60,858 nucleotides of DNA from Euryarchaeota archaeon UBA125 (lineage in GTDB: Archaea; Thermoplasmatota; Poseidoniia; Poseidoniales; Thalassarchaeaceae). Both the position numbers and the translations under genes were made by a program. The DNA lies in contig DAPV01000022.1 of assembly GCA_002502625.1 (NCBI GenBank), positions 1 to 60,858 on the forward strand, read 5' to 3'. The notes below the pieces were generated by a model, which made no database searches, was not told the origin of the DNA, and worked only from the letters and a program-made list of their open reading frames with translations. Below are positions 34,401 to 43,300 of this stretch, piece by piece (position 1 is the first letter of the stretch; each line of letters starts with the position of its first letter).

Positions 34401-37182
34401 CGATGTAAAGAGTAGTCAGACTCTAGTACTCACTGGAAAGGTACGTTTCCAAGATATTGATGTTTCTCCAGATCCATCTAATTATTTCCTTGTTCTTGAA
34501 GAATTAAACACATCAAATACTCAGACTGAAGAATGGTTGGAGGTAGATAGAGTAGGAGGGACAGTTGGAGGAGATTTCACTTGGTCTCCAACTTTACCAA
34601 CTCAGACTGCAGGGTCTAAGACCTATCGATTTAGAATGGCTAATTTCACCGGAGGTGACCAATTATGTCCTCCAGTAAGTTACAATCCAGATATGGATTG
34701 TGCAATTAGAATGCAAGTTTCAATGGACCCATTACCTCCTCAATTGGTGAATATCAGTGTGATGGATGGTTCTACATGGCGAGATTTAGGGGACAATACT
34801 TGGATTCCTGCAAGAAATTGTCAAACGTTCAGAATCGTTGTTCGAGATAATCCTATTGCTCCAGATACACTTTTCCTGAATTATTGGGTTGAGAAAGATC
34901 ATGACACTAACCTTGATCGAATTGCAGATATTGGAGAATACGCTCAGGTGCCTTTAGTTCGTCAAACTATGAGTAATGAATCGGTATATATGATTGATAA
35001 TCAAGGAACTCAATGTATTAGCGATATTGCTAATCAGGGATTAATGAATAGTCCATTAGTCAGCCTGTTCGTTTCTGGCACTGATGTTGGGGGTAATTCA
35101 GTAACGAGTTCAGGTTCACCTGGTATCCCATTTGATTTGGTAACTTACCAAGCCATGGCTTCTGTTCAAGCTAGTGTAACATCATTCAGAATTCAGGATG
35201 GATTTGGAACCGAATTAACCAGTGCTAATACGACAATGTATGGTGGAAATGTATACCATCTAAGAGTTAGGGGGTCAGATGGAAATGGTTGGGGCGATTT
35301 AGCCCAAGTTCGAATCAATTTGAATCCAATTGTTTCTGGAGATATGGTCATCAATTATTGGCCTGCAAATGATACGGCTTGGACCGATTCTGATTGGATC
35401 ACTATTTTGGATTTTGAAACCGATGGAGTTGGCCCTGAAATGCGTAGATTAGATGGAGGAGTTCTAATTGATCCGTTTGAAACTGACTTCGTTTTGGATA
35501 TTCCAGTAGTTCTTGCTTGGTCAATTTCCACTGTTCCAGGAATTGTAACACCTCAAGTTGAGGTAACAGACTTTGATCCTAATAACGGTGGATGGACAAC
35601 AATCTCATCACAAGCAGGTAATTACAACCAGAGATGGAAGTATTCAGATAGTTTCAAACTTGATAGATCTACATTTTCAGTAGAAGATACGATTGGTTTC
35701 ATTACTCCTGATGTAGGGGATAGAGAAGCTGGCTTCGTTTATCCCGGAGACATGCTCAGAATTAGTGGACAGTATGCTTTCTCAGAACGGTTATCAGATG
35801 GAATAATTATCAATCCTCAGATTCCTCTCATTCTTCGAATAGAACGTCAAGAAGTACAGCCTGATGGGGAAAGAGGATTCTTCTATGCTCCGTCGCAAGT
35901 CTATGATTATCCATTTGATAATGGTACATTTGACATATTGCACCCTGCTCCTACTCAGTCAAATGCATTTACTTTCACGTTCTCATTGATTGGATTACCT
36001 TCTGGTGCTACTGATGGAACTTCCCCTGTTGACAGTATATTTTACGTCAATGTCGATAGCGAAGCACCAAGTGCTGCTAATACTGGTTCATGGGAAATAA
36101 CAGATGAAAATTCTGAGGAAATTGGACCTGGAATTATTTCTTCAACTCAATTTGATTGTATTTCTGTGAAGGCATTTATTCAAGAACGACAAAAATTGCA
36201 AGAAGGAGATGTACTTCTGAACTGGATGTATTTTAAGGATGGAGGAAATTGGACTGAATTCTATCAAGCGTTCCCAGGAATTTCACATTTCAGTATTCCA
36301 ATGGATTTGGATATTAATGCTGATCCGATTCGAGCGTCTGTTAACTGTATAAATCTCTGGAATGCAACTTTGCCAAGCGACCTCACTGGCGTCGAACTTC
36401 GGTTTTGGATATCGGGAACTGATTCTGCTGGAAATGTGATTTCAGGGGCAGGGAATTATCAGAGTGGATTCGATGGAGGAGTTTTCGAATTAAGATATGA
36501 ATCTGCGAGTTTTGAAGTCAAGAATCTACTGCTTTCTGATATCACTCCTGCAGTTGGAGAAAGTATAGATTTGATTGCTTCAGTCACAAACAATGGAAAC
36601 AAGGCAGGTTACTTTACTTGCAAAGTTGTTACAGTAGTTGGAGGGCAAGTACAATCTTCTAGAGACATAACTACTCCGATAGAGATTCAACCTTTAGAAG
36701 AATATTCTTGGAGAATTGAAATGGGTGATTTCGCTACACCTCAGGTTAATGTGAAGTATCAAATTGTGAACAATGATACAGGAGATGTAATCGCAGAATC
36801 AACCACCTTCCCGGTAACAGCAGAATCAGATAATAGTGCAGGGTTTGATGCAGCAACAATTGGTTTGATTGCTTTATTAGCAATTTTATTGATATCAGTT
36901 GTTGTGGGTATTCTAGTGTTTGTTCGAAAAGGTAGTGACGAAGATGATGATTTCATAGAAGATGATGATTTCTTGCCAAGTGGAGAAGCAGTTTCTCCTT
37001 TGAAATCACGTTCACCTCCATCAAGAGGTCCACCATCTCGTGGTCCTCCTAAGGAAGAGACTGAGATGGAAAAGGCTCTACGAGAATTTACATTCTGGGA
37101 TGAAAACACCATTCAGGGATATTTCGATATGGGTTGGTCTATTGATCAGTTACGAGATTGGTTAGCCGAGCAGAATCAGTGA
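31453..37182 (+). CDS. Giant membrane-anchored surface protein (1909 aa)
   Basis: A signal peptide (about residues 1-28, LAIFITVLMLTMGLAQA) leads into about 1770 extracellular residues of beta-rich, Ser/Thr/Asn/Gly-rich sequence, then a transmembrane helix (about 1802-1828) and an 80-residue cytoplasmic tail. The tail has repeated PPSRGPP units and ends in a short helical domain (FWDENTIQGYFDMGWS). A calcium-loop-like motif DTNLDRIADIGE lies at residues 1151-1162, and there is a jellyroll-like N-terminal region with paired cysteines. Probable S-layer-like, adhesive or substrate-capturing protein. The tail helix could dock a cytoplasmic partner. Confidence 0.85.
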   Translation: MNGTNRTQRTLAIFITVLMLTMGLAQAASVNSYSNGQSSVDISLDDPSTYTDSVSGSISLPEGETVNAAAMVVSTDSVNYGYAERYDAFSTSYGAFLWNPLYNGGFTQYSSTSDFTEDESTLSLFSLGYNEDFESPVNFNVGPPINGMPENNWEIGQVENGFPINRCGSGDSCYGTDFDSVDYRSSMGEYQYELTTESEYVWAGKSSASFMSFHNLYYRSAGAGTNVYYEDCAYVMIQSSTDGSSWGQFEFLPLDLSNTSGISGGNGIYQRGTSVNQVTTKCNKETFPTGASLIGGTSNNSQTASTAGWANVGLDLSSYEGEYVRLKFVLEKNDVSDPPVSPELQGWYIDALRIGDPLPQSGSVTFRTFSSSSTSGTNSPNGFGFLNLDATVPGDGSLTIDVLQPGSNNIISDRNGNTLSGLSGSIIELWDIDTDTTPSIDLRFNFNSGINQLNSPELFSFNIGTRFSFGFNATMGIEQSNGMMMPGKWVSSPVTDSYAGVIPLWQDSSFSPPLTRLGFTKTVTAIKPYVTDDCPDGTASIQIIANNPLAIPGPMPMTTVSNNTRYEFSAGVQGFGIRANYSSVQCELTGIHADLEFAHYASGVSLDVAGDGDIEWGMLESAFGAFGEQTKFRTGTVDGENIGSSSSTVTLTAGGVGQGATFMLPRGADVSNALIGFENNQIEDATIYVAAAAQEIMIADIQDYTEYVPGLVVNEFGDLESALNTLLDYDETVVPSSWEDDFGNEWILFRMKVESSTATIGSTITFRDLLINYDWQRVISDGNNLARELSQGVAMGNAVGGSVDVPMKWSSETGGGISLGQLSITTSTGHSSTISLTNGFSGLYDDGNIYEIVTTHEVTSQGQNLAGASLLMETSRGNIELQYTSSNDTFWEVSDPVDGISLAVSVTSGTSPMQINWRFRVSSDWDDTAFVQIYTSSISDTGIVGLPAASSLQPSIGNAVENDASITDFRVYNQANIEQTDLNDVKSSQTLVLTGKVRFQDIDVSPDPSNYFLVLEELNTSNTQTEEWLEVDRVGGTVGGDFTWSPTLPTQTAGSKTYRFRMANFTGGDQLCPPVSYNPDMDCAIRMQVSMDPLPPQLVNISVMDGSTWRDLGDNTWIPARNCQTFRIVVRDNPIAPDTLFLNYWVEKDHDTNLDRIADIGEYAQVPLVRQTMSNESVYMIDNQGTQCISDIANQGLMNSPLVSLFVSGTDVGGNSVTSSGSPGIPFDLVTYQAMASVQASVTSFRIQDGFGTELTSANTTMYGGNVYHLRVRGSDGNGWGDLAQVRINLNPIVSGDMVINYWPANDTAWTDSDWITILDFETDGVGPEMRRLDGGVLIDPFETDFVLDIPVVLAWSISTVPGIVTPQVEVTDFDPNNGGWTTISSQAGNYNQRWKYSDSFKLDRSTFSVEDTIGFITPDVGDREAGFVYPGDMLRISGQYAFSERLSDGIIINPQIPLILRIERQEVQPDGERGFFYAPSQVYDYPFDNGTFDILHPAPTQSNAFTFTFSLIGLPSGATDGTSPVDSIFYVNVDSEAPSAANTGSWEITDENSEEIGPGIISSTQFDCISVKAFIQERQKLQEGDVLLNWMYFKDGGNWTEFYQAFPGISHFSIPMDLDINADPIRASVNCINLWNATLPSDLTGVELRFWISGTDSAGNVISGAGNYQSGFDGGVFELRYESASFEVKNLLLSDITPAVGESIDLIASVTNNGNKAGYFTCKVVTVVGGQVQSSRDITTPIEIQPLEEYSWRIEMGDFATPQVNVKYQIVNNDTGDVIAESTTFPVTAESDNSAGFDAATIGLIALLAILLISVVVGILVFVRKGSDEDDDFIEDDDFLPSGEAVSPLKSRSPPSRGPPSRGPPKEETEMEKALREFTFWDENTIQGYFDMGWSIDQLRDWLAEQNQ

Positions 37183-37189
37183 GCATTGT

Positions 37190-37978
37190 ATGTCAGTAAT
37201 TTCTTTAGATTGGAGCCCAGTTAATTGGGAGGATCCAAATGGAGGATTTGTTAGACTTTTACCCTTCTCTCCATTAGTTGATTTTTCAGAATCATTTGGA
37301 GAATGGCATGGTTTAGCTTTGATAGCATCATCTGAAGAACCACAGTTGTGGGATGAACAATATGAGGAAGATCAAGAATCACCTAATATTGTTCGAGATG
37401 CAATGATTGCTCAAATGGGCCATTCAGGAAGAATGGTCAAAGAGATGACATTTTTGGAACATGACTCCATAGGAAAATTCCCTGATCCGATACCGTTCAA
37501 AAGTTTTCAATCAGCAAAAAAATCAGAAAATCCAGTTTGGTTTCTAGAGCCAGATATGGATGATGAAAATTGGGTGAAATTAACTCTGGATGGGGTAGAT
37601 CAAAGAGCATCAATTTGGAATCTAATTCAAAGTATTGGTTCAGGAAGAAAAATGATGAAAATAGCTCGAACAATAGCAAAATCTACATCTCCTCATTCTG
37701 ATGATTTACAGATTCATATTGCTTCATCTCTTTCTGCTGCATGGTGGGTTATTGAAACAAATCACTTGACTGAAGACTTGCATATGAGAATAAATCATAG
37801 AATCGCATCTAGGATACGCGGTTCATTACGTAGTCTTTGTCAATCCCATAATGGACAGATTGATGTTGAGAAGTCTGCAGTGCTTCTTGTACCAGTCCCC
37901 TTGGTTCGGTTACAAGGAGTCCTCGCGGCTCTAGATGCCTTACCCGATACTGAAGAAATGAAACAGGAGGAAGAATAA
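37190..37978 (+). CDS. Unknown soluble protein downstream of the giant surface protein
   Basis: A 262-aa soluble protein with no transmembrane helix and no recognised motif; it is acidic at the N-terminus and C-terminus (EEMKQEEE end). The ATG lies eight bases after the stop of the 1909-aa gene, and its TAA shares its last base with the ATG of the next gene (TAATG), so these three genes form one transcript. A cytoplasmic partner of the giant protein's tail is possible, inferred only from gene order. Confidence 0.75.
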   Translation: MSVISLDWSPVNWEDPNGGFVRLLPFSPLVDFSESFGEWHGLALIASSEEPQLWDEQYEEDQESPNIVRDAMIAQMGHSGRMVKEMTFLEHDSIGKFPDPIPFKSFQSAKKSENPVWFLEPDMDDENWVKLTLDGVDQRASIWNLIQSIGSGRKMMKIARTIAKSTSPHSDDLQIHIASSLSAAWWVIETNHLTEDLHMRINHRIASRIRGSLRSLCQSHNGQIDVEKSAVLLVPVPLVRLQGVLAALDALPDTEEMKQEEE

Positions 37979-38502
37979 TGGCTAGACCCGAAATAGTTAT
38001 TGAAAATCAGGTATTCAGATTTATTACACCTGAGACCTTAGATTCTGACTATATTGTTAGTGAAATTGGAGCAGTCCGATCTGGTAGTTTACTAATCAAA
38101 CAGCTTAGAGACCCTCCGTATACTATTTTGATAGATGTGCCAAATAGTTCGATTACAATTCATGGATCAACCAAAGAGGTTCTCGCAAGAATGGCGGTAT
38201 CTGAATTATTACTCGGACTAGGTCTACCTGATTCTGGTCTAAAAACAGAAATTGGACCTGTCACCTCTTCGTGCTCTATGCCCTCATCTGTAGACATTGA
38301 CCGGGCTGCAGATGTTTTGTTATCTGCCAAAATTGAACAGAAGTTAGATGCCATTAAGATAGCAGATACTCGTCACGAAGTAGAAGTGTTGGTTTTCAGA
38401 AACGGTAGAACTGTAATTCTCGATGCAATTAGTCATCGAATTGCACAACGTGCCGCAGAATACTGGATAAAGAGATTCGAACGTCTTCGGCTCTTCAACT
38501 GA
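37978..38502 (+). CDS. Unknown protein with possible degenerate TBP-like repeat fold
   Basis: A 174-aa protein seemingly built of two similar halves. Each ends with a pattern resembling one TATA-binding-protein lobe: a beta-strand, a turn, another strand, then a helix. First half: YTILIDVPNSSITIHGST then KEVLARMAVSELLLGLGL. Second half: VEVLVFRNGRTVILDA then ISHRIAQRAAEYWIKRFERL. TBP lobes have the same arrangement (ALIFASGKMVCTGA then a long helix). The DNA-contacting phenylalanines of TBP are not obvious, so if related it is degenerate. Translationally coupled to the upstream 262-aa gene. Confidence 0.7.
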   Translation: MARPEIVIENQVFRFITPETLDSDYIVSEIGAVRSGSLLIKQLRDPPYTILIDVPNSSITIHGSTKEVLARMAVSELLLGLGLPDSGLKTEIGPVTSSCSMPSSVDIDRAADVLLSAKIEQKLDAIKIADTRHEVEVLVFRNGRTVILDAISHRIAQRAAEYWIKRFERLRLFN

Positions 38503-38511
38503 GGATGGATA

Positions 38512-39453
38512 ATGGAAGATATCATTCACCTTTGGGATGGAGAGAAATGGAATGGACCTATCACTGATGGCCATTTACATTTAGATAGAAAAGGCCGTTG
38601 TTTGGATGCAGCTATTGATTTCGAAAGTTCAGGAGGAACTAGACTAATTCTTGTTCATAAGCCGAATTTTTCGAAATTACCTGAAGATATAGATGATGTA
38701 TCTACTGCTTACTTGGAAACAATATCGATTGCAAATGAAGTAAGAACATCAACTAATATTCATGTTCAAGTGATTTTAGGACCTCATCCCGTAGTTTGGT
38801 CCCACCAAATTGAATCACTAGGAGAAAAAAGAGCAACTGAACTTCATATTGAATCTGTTGATTTGGCATTAAGATACTTTGAATCTGGAGATTGTGTAGG
38901 TATTGGAGAGATAGGTAGGCCTCATTTTCCAGTATCTTCTGAAGTTTGGGAATCTGCTAATAGAATGTTGGAAGAATTATTGACAAGATGTTCAAAGAAG
39001 AATGCTCCAGTTCAATTTCATGTTGAAGACAAAGGATCTTCTACATTCCAAGAATTGAGTCAAATTTGTTCTAAAGCAAATTATCCTAAGTCGATTGCTT
39101 TGAGACATTATGCTCCTGCGGATGTTTCCCCTTCTTTCACCTCAAAACTTCCTGTTACTGTGAGTATGGGTAGAGGTTCAGTACAGAAAATTGCTTCAAC
39201 AATAGATGTTAATTTATTGTTTAAAGGAGACCATCCTCCAGTACTTATGGAAACAGATTATCTTGATGATCCTAAACGTCCAGGAGCAGTTTTAGGTCCA
39301 CGAACTATTGCAAAGCGGACAAATGAACTTGGTAAATTACTTCAAATCCCTAAAGATGAGGGAGGTCAAGGTTGGAAACAAGAAGAAATATCTCAATTTC
39401 TATGGAAAATTCACCGTGTTTGGCCAGACATGCTGTACGGCGAATGTAGGTGA
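38512..39453 (+). CDS. TatD-family metal-dependent hydrolase (archaeal COG1099-like)
   Basis: A 313-aa TIM-barrel amidohydrolase. The N-terminal metal motif DGHLHLD, then GPHP, GIGEIGRPHFPV with the central Glu, QFHVED and METDYLDD as the last aspartate follow the order of TatD-like enzymes. The archaeal branch (COG1099) has been viewed as metal-dependent hydrolases of unknown substrate; DNA 3'-end nuclease activity is known for some bacterial and eukaryotic TatD. The ATG at 38512 is nine bases after the preceding gene's stop. Confidence 0.82.
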   Translation: MEDIIHLWDGEKWNGPITDGHLHLDRKGRCLDAAIDFESSGGTRLILVHKPNFSKLPEDIDDVSTAYLETISIANEVRTSTNIHVQVILGPHPVVWSHQIESLGEKRATELHIESVDLALRYFESGDCVGIGEIGRPHFPVSSEVWESANRMLEELLTRCSKKNAPVQFHVEDKGSSTFQELSQICSKANYPKSIALRHYAPADVSPSFTSKLPVTVSMGRGSVQKIASTIDVNLLFKGDHPPVLMETDYLDDPKRPGAVLGPRTIAKRTNELGKLLQIPKDEGGQGWKQEEISQFLWKIHRVWPDMLYGECR

Positions 39454-39531
39454 TTAACTACTCATTTTTCGGCAACGGTCATATGCGTCCAGTGGCCGAC
39501 TTAGAGAATCGAGGGGGGTTAGTTCGATTCC

Positions 39532-40323
39532 ATGTTGGAACTAGAAGGAAAGACCGCACTAATTTTTGGAGTTGCATCTGAAGACTCAATTGCATGGGCA
39601 ATTTGCCAACATTTGGCTAAAGCAGGATGTCGATTGATATTAGGTTATCAGCCAAGATATCGCAGTAGATTGTATCAACTCAAAGGGCAATTGGAATCGA
39701 TTGATGCCTTCTATCCTTGCGATGTAGCTACAGACGAACAAACAAAGGAATTTTTCGATGAATGGCAGAAAGAATCACCCGGTTCGAAAGCAGACATTAT
39801 TGTTCATGCAATCGGGTTTGCACCTAGAGAAACTTTCGATAGACACATGTTATTCAATGAGATGGAATCAATAGATTTGGCTATGAAGATTAGTGCACAT
39901 TCATTACAACGATTGATGAGACATTCTGTTCCTTACCTGAATGATGGATCATCTACAATTACTCTAACTTATGCTGCTAGCAGTCGTTATGTTCCTAATT
40001 ATGGAGTAATGAGTATAGCTAAAGCAGCATTAGAGTCATGGGTTAGAGAGTTAGCAGCACGTTTGGGGGAAAACGGACACCGTGTAAATGCAATTTCAGC
40101 AGGCCCAATCAAGACTCTTGCCGCAGGTGGAATTCCGGGATTTGATAGAATTCTAAATCATGTTGAACGAAATTCACCCTTACGAAGAAATACAACTCAA
40201 GATGATGTTGCAGGAGCAGCGGTTTGGCTTGCCAGCCCTCTAAGTGGAGCAGTTACAGGACAAATTTTGCACGTCGATTGTGGATATAGCATTACTATGG
40301 TCCCGGAGAGCATCAATGATTGA
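39532..40323 (+). CDS. fabI: Enoyl-[acyl-carrier-protein] reductase, FabI type
   Basis: A 263-aa short-chain dehydrogenase of the FabI type. The nucleotide motif GVASEDSIAWAI is the FabI version of the Gly-rich loop. The active-site Y157 and K164, in the FabI Y-x6-K spacing, and the extra Y147 match Escherichia coli FabI (Y156, K163, Y146) with a one-residue shift. It reduces trans-2-enoyl-ACP with NAD(P)H, the last step of each elongation cycle. It lies nine bases before the megasynthase, which has KS, AT, ACP, KR and DH domains but no enoyl-reductase domain, so it is the obvious trans-acting ER. A GAGGGGGG stretch about 10 bases upstream is the ribosome-binding site. Archaea usually lack FabI. 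Confidence 0.93.
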   Translation: MLELEGKTALIFGVASEDSIAWAICQHLAKAGCRLILGYQPRYRSRLYQLKGQLESIDAFYPCDVATDEQTKEFFDEWQKESPGSKADIIVHAIGFAPRETFDRHMLFNEMESIDLAMKISAHSLQRLMRHSVPYLNDGSSTITLTYAASSRYVPNYGVMSIAKAALESWVRELAARLGENGHRVNAISAGPIKTLAAGGIPGFDRILNHVERNSPLRRNTTQDDVAGAAVWLASPLSGAVTGQILHVDCGYSITMVPESIND

Positions 40324-40332
40324 GGTGAAGAA

Positions 40333-43300
40333 ATGCAACTGGATGAATCTCCTCAAGATCCTTTTGAACCAGTTGCAATTGTTGGGTTAGGTGCAATTCT
40401 TCCTGATTCGGATGATGCTGAAACGTTTTGGCAGAATGTGATTAATGCAAATGTGTCTATTGAAAATGTTCCCGAGGATAGATGGATTGTTTCAGATCAT
40501 TGGCAAGAAGGTGGCCCAAAGAATATTCCAGAAGGAAAGACGTATTCTAGAATTGGTGCATTCGTAAAAGATTTCGAATTTGATTGGAAACGTTGGCGTG
40601 TCCCTCCAGGAACATTATCTCAGATAGATCTTAGTCAACAGTGGGCAGTTGCAGTATCGGCTGCAGCTTTGGAAAATGCTGGATATCTTGGTGATGAGGC
40701 AGAAAGAGAAATTCCCAATTCAAGAACAGGAGTTGTATTTGCAAATGCTTTAGGGGGGGAGAATCGAAATTTATCCAATCATCGTGTTTGGGCGGATTCA
40801 TTTGCTAGAAAAGCCGTAGAAGCGGGAATGCCTGAAGATTCAGTTGATGTTTTCAAGGAATCAATAACAGAAGGATTACCTAGAGTAGATGAAGATACAA
40901 TGCCAGGGGAATTAGCAAATGTTGTAGCAGGAAGAGTTGCAAATTTACTTGATCTCCAAGGCCCAAATTATGCTACTGATGCAGCATGTGCTAGTACTTT
41001 TGCTGCTGTAATGGACGCTTGTCATCTACTTCAATCAAGACAGGTAGATCTGATGATTGCAGGCGCCTCTGATCGAACTATGGATCCCGCAACCTTTGCT
41101 AAATTCAGTGCAATAGGCGCACTTTCTCCCTCTCATTCAACTCCCTTTGATGCAAGTGCAAATGGATTTGTTATGGGGGAAGGAGCCACTGCATTTGTTC
41201 TCAAACGGTTGGATGATGCATTAGGTGATGATGATACAATTTATGCTGTAATTCGAGGTATAGGGGCAAGTAGTGATGGCCGTGGAAAAGGGATTACTGC
41301 ACCTAGTACTAGGGGGCAAATACAAGCATTATGCCGTGCTTATCAACAAGCGGGATATGGCCCAAATTCTGTGGAATTAATCGAAGCACATGGGACTAGT
41401 ACAGTCGTAGGAGATGCTACTGAACTTACTTCATTAGCAGAAATTTTTGGAGAAAAAACTCAAGTTGGTAGTGTTGCAGTTGGTTCAATTAAGAGTCAAA
41501 TTGGTCATTTAAAAGCAGCAGCAGGTGGAGCAGGTCTTCTCAAAGCAGTTTTTGCTTTGCATCATCGAACAATCCCTCCGTCTGCTGGTTTCTCTGAACC
41601 TAATCAGAGTCTTGATTGGCAAAAAATACCATTTTTTGTTCCTGTAGAACCTCTTGACTGGCCAAAACCGAAATCTCATCCAAGAAGAGCATCAGTTAGC
41701 GCCTTCGGTTTTGGCGGTACTAACTTCCATTGTGCTTTGGAACAATTTGATTCTGATTTCCATTCATCTTTAGTCTCTGAATGGAAATTACGTAGAGATG
41801 CATATTTGATGCGACCGAAAGCAGGATTTTCTGATAATGTACTAAACAGTGTATTGAAGAAATATGGTATTGAGGATAAAGAAGCATTTCTTAATCATGC
41901 GGCAAATTTCGATTCAGACGATAACGAATATTTGAATCGCAAGGAATTAACAGCAGCCGCAGATGCCTATTCGAAAAATGATTCAGGAATGGATTGGGGC
42001 GAACTTAAGAGTATAGAAGGGGGTTTACTTTTACTAAATGCAAAAGATAGTTCTTCTTTGATTGAATCTATTGCTTCTCTGAGTTCTGAATTTTTCGATG
42101 GCTCGTCGAATTTTGATTCAGATCCAAATGGAAAACGTCTTTCTTCCATACTTCCAAATATTTCTAAGAATTTTGAGGCAAAAGGAATACGTCTCGGAAT
42201 TGTAGCAAATTCATGGGAGATTTTGGAGAAAAGAATGAAGATGGCTTCCAGTTCTTTAGAGGATCCTTCAAAATGGGAATTTCTTGCTAAGCAATTCATT
42301 TTCATTTCTGATTCCCCTCCAAATCAAGACCAGTTGCTTGCACACATGTATCCTGGTCAAGGCAGTCAATATGTTGGAATGACGTATGATCTTTCCAAGA
42401 GATTCAGAATAATTAGTGAAACCTGGAAGGAAGCAGATATTGTGATGAATAAGATCATCGGGGAACCACTTTCTGAATTCGTTCTTCGTTCAAATTTGAC
42501 AGAAAATGAAAATGCAGAGGCAGAAGAGAAATTGAAGCAAACAGAATACACTCAACCTGCTATGTTAACAGCAGATCTTGCTATTGAACGATTATTGAAT
42601 CAACATGGGATTCACCCTGATATGGTTGCAGGACATAGTCTTGGAGAATATGCTGCGTTGATGGTATCGGGGATCTTACGCTTTGAGGATGCTCTCAAAG
42701 CTGCTGCTGCTAGAGGAACTGAGATGGGAAGCGTTGATGTCCCAGATAAGGGAATTATGGCTTCAATAACAGCACCGTATGATGTTATCGAATCGGTATT
42801 AGATTCTGTTGATGGATATGTGATTGCAGCGAATAAGAATTCTCCGAACATGACAGTGATAGCGGGGGAAACTGAACCGATGCGTGAAGCAATGAAGAAA
42901 TTCGAAGAAGGGGGAGCAACTGTAATTCAACTCCAGACAAGTCATGCATTTCATAGTCGAATAGTTGCTCCTGCGAACGAACCCCTCCGCCGATTCTTAG
43001 AAGGGTTAGAAATCTCTCTACCTTCAATTCCAGTAACTGCTAATGTGGACGGTTCATTCTATCCCGATTCAGTTAGTGAGGATGAAGAAGTTAAGGATGT
43101 AATACTCGAAAAGTTGGCTCCTCAGATGTCATCTGCCGTTGAATGGACATCTCAAGTAGAGTCTATGAGAGATGCTGGAGCAAAAATATACTTGGAAGTA
43201 GGCCCTAAACGCGCCCTCGCTCTATTTACAGGACAGATACTGGATGAACATGAATGCATAGTGAATATTACAAATCATCCTAAAGCCGGAGGCATTACTT

